From positions 217,710 through 281,709 of the forward strand of contig LUVW01000030.1 of the NCBI GenBank assembly GCA_001661515.1: DNA of 64,000 nucleotides. The letters run 5' to 3'. The notes beneath the pieces are model-generated. The model ran no database searches. It was not told the DNA's origin and saw only the letters and a program-made list of their open reading frames with translations. The position numbers and the translations under genes are program-made. Shown here piece after piece: positions 48,952 to 59,134 of the stretch (its first letter is position 1; each line of letters opens with the position of its first letter). Origin of the DNA: Capniomyces stellatus. Lineage: Eukaryota > Kickxellomycota > Harpellomycetes > Harpellales > Legeriomycetaceae.

Positions 48952-49304
48952 TTAACACTTGATTTCTGGTTGCTGAGTTGGAAGGATTCCAAATCTCTTT
49001 TTCAAGGTAATACGTTGGCGAGAGTATTTATCATCTGGTGAAAAGCGAGCTGGATGAGCTGACTTGGTGGCGACTCCTGAAGGCAAAGTTTTCTACATGC
49101 GCACAAAACACAACGTTAATATACAGATCACTACTTAATCGTAAATTGCAATTACAGTAATAAATTTAGCAATTGTGGCATGTTGTTAAACAAAAGCTTT
49201 TGATCCTAACTCCAGATCCAAAAACCAGGCCTAATAGTTCAAAGCATTACCTTTAAAGTGTAAACACGGCTACCGTTGTTATCGAGGCTGTACATCAAAT
49301 GCAT
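48952..49304 (-). CDS. NOP10: NOP10, H/ACA snoRNP subunit
   Basis: Two exons, 49304..49251 and 49092..48952, give 64 residues, the usual length for NOP10. The intron starts GTAATG, ends GTAG and is phase 0. Exon 1 encodes [18 protein letters not shown]. Exon 2 encodes [19 protein letters not shown], then [14 protein letters not shown], nearly invariant in eukaryotes. NOP10 is one of four core proteins of H/ACA particles, which guide pseudouridylation of rRNA; in some organisms they also serve telomerase RNA. The small exons hide it from simple ORF searches. Confidence 0.97.
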
Positions 49305-49741
49305 TTTGAATAATATTAATCTGAATCTGAATTTTAATTTTAGTGTTAAAAAAGCTATAAGTTTAGTTCAAAACGGTCTCTTGTTAACTCTTTATAAAAT
49401 TTCAGCTATAATCGCAAAAAAAAAAATAAAAAATTGCAAATTTTGTTCCGAATTGATCTAAATTAATTATAGATTTTATTTTATTTTTTCATTTATTTTC
49501 TTTTGTTAAAACTGTTAAAAAAATTTTTTTAACTCAAATAAACAAGCCAAGTAATTACGTCAATTTCATTGGCTATGTTATAACATACATTTGATATTTG
49601 CAGGTTTTTTTAGTTTACTACCGCAAGTAAACAAGAAAAAATAAAAAAACAAAAATAACTCACAAAGACTAAAGTGAGCCTGGGCTTTCCCAAGATTGAA
49701 TAAAGGCAAATCTTTACAAAAGAAAAAGCAAAAAAAATAAA
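49305..49741. other. Intergenic region between NOP10 and tRNA-Gly
   Basis: 437 bases, AT-rich with long A/T runs. It contains the Pol III terminator of tRNA-Gly at its right end. No gene recognised. Confidence 0.45.
49730..49737 (-). terminator. Pol III T-run terminator of the Ser-Gly tRNA pair
   Basis: Eight A on the plus strand (eight T in the transcribed direction), 4 nt beyond the tRNA-Gly 3' end. Confidence 0.7.
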
Positions 49742-49812
49742 TGCGTAGACCGGGAATCGAACCCGGGTCTGCCGCGTGGCAGGCGGCAATTATACCACTA
49801 AACCATCTACGC
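49742..49812 (-). tRNA. tRNA-Gly(GCC)
   Basis: 71 nt. Acceptor GCGTAGA/TCTACGC, D arm with GGTTTAGTGGTATAAT, anticodon stem GCCGC/GCGGC, loop CTGCCAC with anticodon GCC, T arm CGGG-TTCGATT-CCCG, discriminator A. No intron. Confidence 0.97.
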
Positions 49813-49819
49813 AAGATAT

Positions 49820-49901
49820 CGTCAGCGACAGGATTTGAACCTGTGCGGGCATAGCCCAATAGATTTCAAGTCTATCTCCTTAACCGCTCGGACACACTGA
49901 C
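49820..49901 (-). tRNA. tRNA-Ser(UGA)
   Basis: 82 nt, class II. Acceptor GTCAGTG/CGCTGAC (one G-U pair), anticodon stem ATAGA/TCTAT, loop CTTGAAA with anticodon UGA, long variable arm (TGGGCTATGCCCGC), T arm ACAGG-TTCAAAT-CCTGT, discriminator G. Only 7 nt without any T-run separate it from tRNA-Gly downstream, so both could be made from one Pol III transcript. An LTR begins 8 nt upstream of its 5' end. Confidence 0.97.
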
Positions 49902-49909
49902 CATAAAAT

Positions 49910-50300
49910 TGTCGTATATATAATACGACCAAAAGTAATAGTGAATAATATAATCAAACAGCTATGTACAGTTGAGTTTTGTCCTCTTGTGGTTTTATCA
50001 ATTGTATTTAGAGGTCCGATTGGATGTGCTCATTATTATTATTAATTATCTAGTTATTTATTTAGTTATTCGTTTAATTATTGATTTAGTTAGTTATTGA
50101 TTTAGTTATTTTATTTATTTAAGTTAGTTGGTTATAAGAATATGAGATTCGACTCAAAGGAGTGAATCTTTCTAGTTTTTACTTAGCAATAAAGATACAG
50201 CAACATTAAGATACGGACGATCTCCAGTGAGATCAAAATAAGACTAGCAGTTAACAGTAGTATATGCAGGTGATATTTTAAGCCGGAAATTCACACTACA
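49910..50300. mobile_element. Solo LTR of the tRNA-targeting family, copy 2
   Basis: 391 bp, near-identical to 13698-14101 over its length, with the same TGTCGTATA left end with inverted repeat, the same GACTCAAAGGAGTGAATC core and the same CACACTACA right end. Flanks are AAAAT on the left and AAAT on the right, a 4-bp (or 5-bp) duplication different from copy 1. The two are therefore separate insertions. It starts 8 nt upstream of tRNA-Ser. Confidence 0.82.
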
Positions 50301-50309
50301 AAATTTTAG

Positions 50310-50758
50310 TGTCAAAAACTGGTCGACTATGTCCACTTAGGACTTTGATCAACTGACTATACTTGAATATAACTGTAGTCGTTGATCTGGTTCTGTCTTA
50401 ACTTATATATATGCTTAACTGTTGCTATATTCGTTTTATGATTTATAGTATTTTATTATGTTAAATATACGTGTCTTATATAAAAAAAAGGTATTGTTCA
50501 AATTCGTTCTCTATCTAAAAAGTTATTCAAAAATTATTCGCAGATCGAATCAAACCAAAATTGTAAAACTAAAATTAAATCAAAACTAAGTAAAATAATT
50601 AACTAAACTAAAATAATTAAACTCGAAATCGAAGTGTCGTATAAAAAAACTACAACTAAGTTGTATAAAAAACTACTCTTCTAATTTCTATAAAGTTGGT
50701 ACTATATTATACTCGGAATATATATCAACTTACAGGTCCTTACTCATTTTACATGACA
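50310..50758. mobile_element. LTR-like element, family 2, copy S1
   Basis: 449 bp starting TGTCAAAAACTGG and ending ACATGACA (TG..CA ends, TGTCA/TGACA inverted). It aligns end to end with 51183-51642, sharing for example GACTATGTCC, CTGGTTCTGTT and two GTATAAAAAACTAC-like stretches. No coding region. No clear target duplication. Confidence 0.65.
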
Positions 50759-51182
50759 AAATGTTACATCTAAATTGTCTATTTATTTAGTATTCCGACT
50801 ATCAATTGGATTTTAATTTATATCTGAATATATGGTTAATCTAACTAAATCTAATCTTAAAGATACTAAAACCTATATATTATTATTGATTAAAACTATA
50901 AGTGTATCTTTCAACGTTCTGTTACTTAGCTGTCTAAAATATGTGTTTTATTATTTAAGCAGGAAGATTCAACTTTTTGGCAAAAGCTATTGTAATAACT
51001 AAAATTTGGAACTATAAAATAAAATAACTAAAAGGTAACTAACTAACTAAAACTAAGGTTATACTAAAATTGCTATCCAATCGATAAACTTAATAAGAAT
51101 AAACAAACCCCATGGGCTACAAAAAAACTTCCTATTAATAATTATCGACTGGTTAGTCATATTTCATATGACAAAAATGTTG
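50759..51182. mobile_element. Diverged family 2 copy S2
   Basis: About 420 bp ending in CATATTTCATATGACA, the same hairpin-like end as the neighbouring copies, with similar AT-rich body motifs (ACTAAAACTAAGG). Too diverged for firm boundaries. Confidence 0.4.
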
Positions 51183-51642
51183 TGTCAAATGCTGGTTGAC
51201 TATGTCCGCTTAGGACTTTGATTAACTTACTACATTTAAATGTTACTGTAGTATCTAATCTGGTTCTGTTATTCTTTATATATGTACTTAACTTTACTAT
51301 ATCCGTGTTATTGTTTTATTGTGTTTATTTTGTTAAATATAATCTTGTATATAAAAAAAGGTGATGTTCAAATCTGTTATCACGTAAACGCTTATCAATG
51401 AATTTTCTTTCATTGATCTAATTCGAATCAAAAGTTTAAATCAAATAAAATAAATCAAAATTAACCAAGTAAAATGTAAATCAATTAAAACTAAACTAAA
51501 TAAACTGAAATTGAAGTGTCGTATAAAAAAAACTACGACCAAGTTGTATAAAAAACTACTCTTCATATTTCTATTAGGTCGGTACTACAACCGCATCTGA
51601 TTTCGGTACCGATCTACAGGTCGTATACTATTTTATACGACA
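51183..51642. mobile_element. LTR-like element, family 2, copy S3
   Basis: 460 bp, TGTCAAATGCTGG to ATACGACA, homologous to S1 throughout. It ends in a perfect inverted repeat, GTCGTATA..TATACGAC. TG..CA termini. No coding capacity. Confidence 0.65.
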
Positions 51643-52421
51643 AAAATTGAACTTTTCAATATTAATTGAACCTGTCCAATTAAAGAGTTAATTTACCCTC
51701 AATATTCTAGTATAACTGTAGTAACTAACCTGGTTCTGTTCAATCTTATATGTTATATTCACTCTTTACGATATCCATGTTATGTCTATAATTGTTTACT
51801 GTTAAATATATTGTTGTTTAAAAAAGAGGTATCGTTTTCTAAACGTATCAATCCAAATTCTTCACGCTAATAAAAAAAAAAAACAAAAAACAAATCAAAG
51901 TAATTGAAAAAAAATTATCAGACATAAATTTAGACGAAAGGGGCGCTTTTCAATCGTTGGAAAGTAAATTTAAAAAATTTAATAATTCAAGGACTATCGC
52001 TTAGAAACAGAAATACATTCACAAAAAAATGTGTCAAAATCAAACGCTAATGGTTTGTTTTTGAGCCAGGAGAACCTAGAGAAGATAAAATAACATTTTT
52101 ACTCAACTGACCCCCAAACACTAAAGAACAATTTGAAATAATTTGATACTATTTTACTATAGCTAACTTGTACAACTTTTCACATTTATTAACGTTCAAA
52201 TTAATAAATTTCAATAAAAAAAAACAAATCAAAAATTAACAAAGCAAAATAATCAAATTGAAACTAAACTAATCAAACTCAAAGTCGAAATCAAAGTGTT
52301 GTATAAAAAAAGATACAACTAAATCGTATAAAAAGCAACTCTTTTGATTTATACAAAGTTGGTACTAAATCCTACTTAGGATATGTACCAACATACAGGT
52401 CATATACTATTTTATATGACA
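51643..52421. mobile_element. Family 2 copy S4 with insertion
   Basis: Homologous to S1/S3 from about 51715 (CTGTAGTAACTAACCTGG) to the end (ACAGGTCATATAC..TATATGACA). It is ~300 bp longer, the extra part lying at about 51870-52200. The inserted part has no recognised features. Confidence 0.5.
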
Positions 52422-52764
52422 ATATAAGACGACGAAAACTAGTATTGTGTAAGAAAGTCAAACGACTGGTAACGAGGAGTTTTATCCCCTCGTGGCTTTT
52501 ATCGGAGTTATTCAGGAGTTTGGTTGGCCTAATCATTATGGCTACCGACTATTATTTATTTAGTTTAATTTAGTTTTATTATTATTACAATATTAAAGTC
52601 ACTTATGAAGTGAAGACTCGACTCAAAGACAGTGAATCTTCCTAGTTTAACTTGATAATAAATATATATACAATATTGGATACAGACGGCCTCGAGTGAG
52701 GGTGTAATTAGACTAGCATTTAACACAACTATATATAAGTGATATTTTAAGCCGGAAATTTACA
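52399..52764. mobile_element. Diverged LTR of the tRNA-targeting family, copy 3
   Basis: Clearly related to copies 1-2 but with many substitutions: ATCCCCTCGTGGCTTTTATC near the left, then GACTCGACTCAAAG, GTGAATCTTCCTAG, ATACAGACGGCCTC and the right end TTTTAAGCCGGAAATTTACA. A hairpin GTCATATA..TATATGAC occupies the position of the GTCGTAT/ATACGAC hairpin in copies 1-2. It lies 2.5 kb from the nearest tRNA. Confidence 0.65.
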
Positions 52765-53690
52765 AGTCATGAAAGCACACGTTTTAGCTTGTGTTTTTAA
52801 TGCAATTTCTTTTCGACTAAATTCTTAACTTGTTACTTTGCTACTTTGATACTTTGCTACTTGGTTCCTTTTGACAATCTTTAGGGGTTTTTTTTGGATT
52901 TTAATTAGAGCCAACTAATGCTATATTTTTATTAGTTCTATTTATGTCTGAGCTTGATTTCCATCTTTTTCACTCTGGTTTGCAAAAAAGTTATATTTTA
53001 ATTTGGACATTGAGGTTAAACCGCAACCAACTTGTTTACTTGCCTCACACTCACTTTCACACTCACTTTCACATTCAGTGTCAGTAATCCAGAACCAGTG
53101 GCTTTTGTTGTATAGTGCTATTAGCAATCGCCATGTATTTAGTTGATGTCTAGCAGTTTCACTATCGTTTCATTTGGGCATTGTAAAGTCAAAATTTTAA
53201 TTAAAGCGACTTTTCGAATAGCGAATCTTTTCGCTTACAAAGATTAATTACAGTTTGCCTTGTTTGATGTCTTTCTATTTGCCCAGCTTTCCAAGTTTGA
53301 TTTTTTAAAAAATTGTTTAATTGTTTAAGCAAACAAACCAAAGTAAAATATAAATGTAAATGGGTTTGTAAAAGCCGGTCTAATTCGATTTGTTTAAATA
53401 CAAGTCAACAAAACACCAAAAGAGTAGCATTCTAAAAGCCTTGGATGCAAAAAAGTAAACTGCTAAAGTGAGGTTGAATTTGAGAATGGTTTAGTTGTAT
53501 ATAAACCCTAGGATTTGGTTGTGGTTTGATAAATAAAAAAGTCGCAGCTTTACAGTACTGTTTGTTCTAACTAAAATATCTTTACAAGTCAGATACGTCA
53601 AATACAGCACAGATACAGAAGTCTCCTAAAAAGCATACTATAATACCGACAATTATACTATCGATAATATAACAAACACAAGTAATAAGC
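52765..53690. other. Intergenic region upstream of the EF-hand gene
   Basis: AT-rich. It contains a short CACTTTCACACT-type repeat at about 53045-53076. No gene recognised. Confidence 0.4.
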
Positions 53691-54044
53691 ATGCCTGAGT
53701 GTTCTAATAGCGAAGCTGTGGATCTTTTATCCGGAGATATGGAGGTGCTGTGCAAGCTGGAAAAGGCGATACACGAGATATTTTCTCGTTATGATAAGGA
53801 TAACGACGAGTCTTTAAATAGTGACGAACTTAGGCAGTATTTAAGGTTTACAGAAGGAATTGAGGTTACAGATTCAGTTATTGAGGAAATCGGAGATAGC
53901 TTTGATTGTGACGAAGAGGGCGGTTTGACTATTTCAGGATTTTTCGACCTGTATGTTCAAAAGATAGAGTCTGGTCAAATAGAAAAGGCCTGGGCAGCGC
54001 TGACAAAACATGGTTACAGCAAAATGCTGGAGTTGGAAAATTGA
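53691..54044 (+). CDS. Small EF-hand protein
   Basis: 117 residues, ATG at 53691, no introns. One canonical EF-hand loop lies at about residues 44-55 (DKDNDESLNSDE, with Asp/Asn/Ser ligands and a Glu/Asp at position 12), preceded by helix IHEIFSRY. A second, atypical loop follows at about 79-90 (DCDEEGGLTISG, lacking the usual position-12 acid). The protein is acidic and has no signal peptide. EF-hand pairs of this size resemble calmodulin halves. Partners are unknown and no specific family can be named. It converges with the peptidase gene. Confidence 0.8.
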   Translation: MPECSNSEAVDLLSGDMEVLCKLEKAIHEIFSRYDKDNDESLNSDELRQYLRFTEGIEVTDSVIEEIGDSFDCDEEGGLTISGFFDLYVQKIESGQIEKAWAALTKHGYSKMLELEN

Positions 54045-54401
54045 TAATGTCGTGGTTTCACAGTTAAAAAGCGTTATTGTACCTTCATCCCATTTCCTTT
54101 TCAATTCACTCAACTTTGTTTTATTGTTATTGAATTTTAACTGTGCTTTTTTATGATAACCAAGTCTGATTAAAATATTGGAATTTATTTACAATATACT
54201 GTCTATAACCATTTCCTACTTTTCAAAAAAAAAAACAAAAAAAAACTCGGTCCTAAGAATGAATAAAGAGGAGTCCAAGAAAAGCAAAAAACGATTGTAA
54301 TAATCGAGAGAAATAAAAAAACAATATAATTCTAACATGCGTACTTTGTTTGACGTGAAAACATCGACAACAGCCAGTAGACCAGCCCTCCAGGATCGGC
54401 T
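54045..54401. other. Convergent spacer
   Basis: 357 bases between the EF-hand and peptidase stops. A-rich runs at 54224-54246. No gene. Confidence 0.4.
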
Positions 54402-57400
54402 TCAAACATGTTCAATTAAAAAACTATTTCTGGTAATCTTGTGGAAATGCGTGTCTGAGCTGCTGGATTGCTGAGTTTTGTCGATTATATTGTCAAAATG
54501 ACCTCTGTTGGAGTCGACATGCAAATAAATTGAGGGTGTATGCACTTGTTTATCCACCAAGCAGTTGTCTATGTTATCTATGATGGCCATTGGCTTTTCG
54601 CAGTGCTCGGCCTTATTTGATTGAGACTCGGAGATTTTGTCTAGGAGGTACCTCATTCTTGCAACAAATTTCACTGAATGGTAAACAGGTACTCGCTTGT
54701 CTTGTTCGCCAGCAATAATCAGAATATTGGTACTGAAATTTTTAGCCAATGCTGAGCCAGAAAGGCCGAGGGTCTTGTTCAATAACTCATAAGGGGAATA
54801 CGAATGAACAAGCTCAAACATTTTGGGGTCATTTAGGATATCGCCCCACTCGCCGGTTTCTGTTGTGGAAAGTGGAAGTGAAATGTCTGTAAGTGCGCCA
54901 ATAGGATCCAAAAATGGAACATGAAGTACTGCCGAGTTGATCAAATCAAATCCATGTTGTGCTTTACAATCCAAGCTGTTGCGCCGCTGGTAATCATTAG
55001 TAGGCAAAAACAGCGAAGATGCCAACACCAAGCCGCCGGCACTTGAGCCAGCTGCAGCGGTAAACTTGGGCGATGAACACCCTTTATCGTGCAGATATTT
55101 TACACAGCTCATAAAGTCCCTCATAGAGTTGATTTTGTTGGACTTTCTTCCCATCGCATACCAAAACCTACCCAGCTCCCCACCCCCACTGTTTATATAC
55201 AGTCAAATGTTAAGAGTTAACCACGTTTAGTGCTCTGACAATCAGCAATCAAAATACAAATAAGTGTTGTCAAGCTTACCGAACATGAGCCAAAGCTACT
55301 ACCCAGCCTCTCTTCAATAAAGAAATGTCCTCAATTTTAAAAACCGGCTCTAAACTCACTCCATAGCACCCATAAACGTGTACCAAAATCTTGGTTCTAT
55401 CCCATTTTATTTGATTATTTTAGCTATTAAATTCTCTACCAGTTGGTCCAACAGGCGCAAATTATGCCTTCAGCGTCAACATTCAGGTCAAAATTATAAT
55501 TGTTAGATTGATTATTAGATTGATTGTTAAAGTGATTGTTAAAGTGGTTATTTACTTGGAGTTGGGAATAACGTCCCTATGGTGCACTAGAGTTATGGGG
55601 ATGGGGTGTCCATCAAAACTTTCTGCGGTTTCTCTTGTAACAGTGTAGTCTCTGGGATTCCAATTTAAATGATGCAGTTTACACTGTTTAACTATCTTTC
55701 CAATCTCGATATCCCAAGTAGCGCTTGTTTTCAAGTCGACAGGAGATGAGTAGTTGAATTTAACCAACTTTGTTTTAAACTCCTACAAATAAGCAGAAAC
55801 GTAATCCGTAAAGCCAAAAAGCAATGTTGAAATAATTTAGATGTAAAATTTTATGGATCCAGGAACACAAGCGCAAGAGTGCTTTTAGTCCCAAGACCCC
55901 CCCCCCCCCTCAATTGCTAGTCAATTTGGAGCATTCAAAGTTTTCTCCTTTAAAAAACAACAGTATTTGGTCTATATATACTCATAAACATATAGAGCAA
56001 TGAATTACAGGGTTGAAATCAGGCTGGATAAAGATAGGTGTGTTTTGTCCCAATGGCAGCTCCATAGTGACTTTTTTTCCCGAATTGGTGTCAATTGATA
56101 TTACATGAGGCATCCCTTCTTTTTTTATGTAAATCAGCACATGATTCTATAGATTAGCGTACCCAACAAGTAGTTCAATAACAATTGTATCGACAAGTAT
56201 ATCAATAATTGAGATTATTAATACTTGAACCATTGAAAAATATAATCAGGTCAAGTAGTACAAAAAGGTCAAGAAATACAAACAAGCCAAGAAATATAAA
56301 CAATCAAGCAGTATAAACAATCAAGCAATATAAACAATCAAGTAATACAGACAAGTCAAACAGTTTAATAAAGCCAACTAGTACCTCAAATATCTCAACG
56401 TCTTCAATCTCTTGAAACTTTTCAACCTCAATCCAATCATTCCAATACTCAAACGAAGGATTGTCTATTTCAGTGCAGACAAGCCTAAACTGTGGAATCT
56501 TTGAATCACCAGAGTTACCTGAGTCACCAGAGTTTGAGGAACCATTTGTTTTTGGCGCATTAGTCAGTATAATAAACTGATCCTATCGTAGTCAAGCTTT
56601 GTGTTATTCACTATAAGAATGCTGACTTGATCACCAGCATAGTGAAAATAGTAAATAAAGCAGCTAAATTTTCAACATGTTTACCTTGTGGTGGTCAATA
56701 TAACTCTCAACATTCTTTTCTCTGGGTCTGACTAGCTGCAGCGGAAAAGGATTGCGCTCAACTTCCCCTGCTTCTAAGCCAACTTCGGTTCCATGGACAT
56801 AACTCGAGCTAAAAACACGTAGCTCGGACGAGTCAAGTGAGTTGCTGTGTATTATTATATATTTTCCGTCTTTTGTTTTGGTTACATCAAGGAAGCACAT
56901 TTCGTCTGTTTCTTCAAAAACAAGCACGTCATTGCTTTTTGCGCCACTTTCTAAATTTTCAGCCGTGAGTATTGTGTGTTGGAGTACCTAAGCAACAAAT
57001 CACGTTAGTTACAAGCCTTTTTTTCAATAAAATGCACCGTGGACATTTTTGTACTATAACTATCACTGATCTTACTTTATGCGAGCGCAGCTTATTGTCC
57101 ATTTCTGTATATAATATCTGATTTCTTTCCCCCCAGACAAATCGGTAGACATTCTTCAATGTGTCCACCAGCTATTGCGTTTAAAAGCAGAATGTATTCA
57201 TTTTTAATTTAGTAGCGTCCTTATACACAATATACTATGTTCCACTATCGACAAAAAAAAGTACCTACATCCACTTTATTCTCAGCAATTTTATATATCA
57301 TCAGATCGCCAGACTCCTGATCCGTTTTGGATTTTGGATCTATAACCATCACGCCAACAAACTGGTGGTCGTCTGAAACGATATAGCTCTGAACTTCGAG

Positions 57401-58364
57401 TCCATATTTATCATAAATATACTCTGTGTCTATCAAAACAACCTAATTATGCCACATAAAGCGAATATCAGCAGCAAAATTAGGCGTTGAAAACTTTACC
57501 ACAAACTTGCTGCTAAATCAGCAACTAAAAGAAAAAGCACTAGTTAACTCTGGCTCCCCAGATCTACATGTTTACCTCTTTATGTGTTTTTATGTTTTTT
57601 CTGCAGTAAACACCATAGTCACTGCCTCTTTTATTCTTGTAAAAATACGAGTATTCACCCAAAACCAGCATTTCAGGCTGAGGCACAGTCTCAACACAAG
57701 TGAAACCTTCCATTTCAGACAATAGCGTTTTATATTGTCCCCTGTTTCTATTCCTTAAACCCAGCCTGCTAATTGTGATTTTGTTTTCTTGTTCAATATA
57801 GTCCTTGAGCCGACTCTACAAGATTTCATTTCATTTATTTTTAATAATTTACCTTTTAGAATTTCTCTTGCACGCTTTCCTTTTCCTAATACAAATTAAC
57901 CACTCTTCTCTACCTTTCCGACTTTGCAGTTCATAAAAGCTTGCTTACCTGGTTTTTTGGATTCTGCATCCAGGAATATTCGTCTATATAGCGTCTCTCA
58001 TGTATTTCAAAAGTTTTATTCTCTCTATTTACTCCTTGTGGCTTCTTTCTACATTGTTACAACTTGGACTTTCAGGATTTCGGATTTTTTTTACTTTTTT
58101 ACTTTTCATATTTTTGGGGTACAGGGTCTGTATGTTTAATTATCAGTTGATACTGTCAATTTTCATTACTGTCGCTTACACTGGTCTCCCAAATCTCCAT
58201 CCCGTGCTTTTATAAAAACCATGTCTTACTTGGCTAGCACTTGAAAAATGGCTTTCACATTGTCTATTCGCAATTCCTGTTTTGCTATTATCGATTGTGC
58301 TGCCTCTGATTTTTGGAAATGATACTATCGCTCTTAATGTTTGTTGCTGTACTATTCTAGCCAT
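54402..58364 (-). CDS. Oligopeptidase B/PREPL-like prolyl-oligopeptidase family serine peptidase
   Basis: Eleven exons on the minus strand: 58364..58230, ~58044..57949, 57815..57576, 57442..57269, 57171..57076, 56987..56685, 56582..56385, 56146..56009, 55782..55556, 55396..55280 and 55188..54402, giving about 836 residues. The 5' end of exon 2 is uncertain (58044 or 58020; both keep frame). Exon 2 has IHERRYIDEYSWMQNPKNQ, the HG.R.DxYxWLRD-like start of the family. Exons 3-9 form the beta-propeller, including VYRFVWGERNQILYTEMDNK and HGTEV. The C-terminal hydrolase has RTKILVHVYGCYGV, AHVRGGGELGRFWY, GSSAGGL with the catalytic Ser (~624), IPL-TTGEWGD, IIAGEQDKRVP with the Asp, and SNRGHFDNI with the His. 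Exon 1 is basic and possibly mitochondrial. Family members cleave short peptides after basic residues. Confidence 0.87.
56262..56365. repeat. ~17-bp imperfect repeat in a peptidase-gene intron
   Basis: Several copies of an ATATAAACAATCAAGCA-like unit with substitutions, inside the intron between exons 7 and 8. Confidence 0.75.
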
Positions 58365-59134
58365 TTTCAGGTACTACATATTCCAGATCAATAGAGTTGT
58401 TTTGACACTGGATTTGCAGCTATTGATTATTTTATCGAGTAAGATTTGGTGATTTAAAAAACGAACCAGTCTGATATTTTAGGTGTTTTCGTTTCTATCT
58501 CGCCAATATCAAGGCATTGTAGCGTTATCAAGTAAACAGTAGAATCCTGACTAGTAAAATGTTCCAAACTAATTCAGGAATGTTTATTTGATCAACCAAT
58601 AAGGTATCGGTGTTGAGTTTAAACATTTGCTTTCTTTCTTTTTAGATCGATTTACTTGTTTTCACTTTATTCAAAACATAAAATTATTGGCAAAAAGGAG
58701 CAATAAAACGAAAAAAAGAACTAAAATCGAAAAGTAAAACATCTTTTTTTGGAAGCTAGCAAATTCATCAAGTTTTCAACGTTACAATCTATACTTTAAG
58801 GAAATATTGTAATGATTTTGTTTTTGATGTAAAACAAACTAACATTAAAGGCGGTTTAGCAACTACAAAGATTTAGAATGGTTATAGTATTTTACATAGT
58901 AAAAGTAATATCTTAATTGAAAAAGTCGAGGAAAATATCAGTTTGTATTTGGATTGCACTGACAAAATAAATAAATAATAAAAGCCAGGTATACCAGAAC
59001 ATTGTGTAGCCAGAAAGTTTGCAAAACATAGACATAAATAGAGCTAATAGTGGCCACAAAAGTGTATTTCTGGGGATAAAAAAAACAGACAATTTTTCAA
59101 ATAAAACAGCCAGAGTAAAGCAGAACTAGGAAGA
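58365..59134. other. Bidirectional promoter region, peptidase/FOL1
   Basis: 770 bases between divergent start codons. AT-rich, nothing recognised. Confidence 0.4.

Noticed and set aside
49910..52764. Single decayed full-length retrotransposon with LTRs at both ends
   Set aside because: The left LTR is nearly identical to a copy at another locus while the right one is strongly diverged, and no coding remains lie between, so separate insertions fit better.
57470..57515. Extra short exon between exons 3 and 4 of the peptidase gene
   Set aside because: Would introduce a stop in the next exon; exons 3 and 4 join directly in phase 0.
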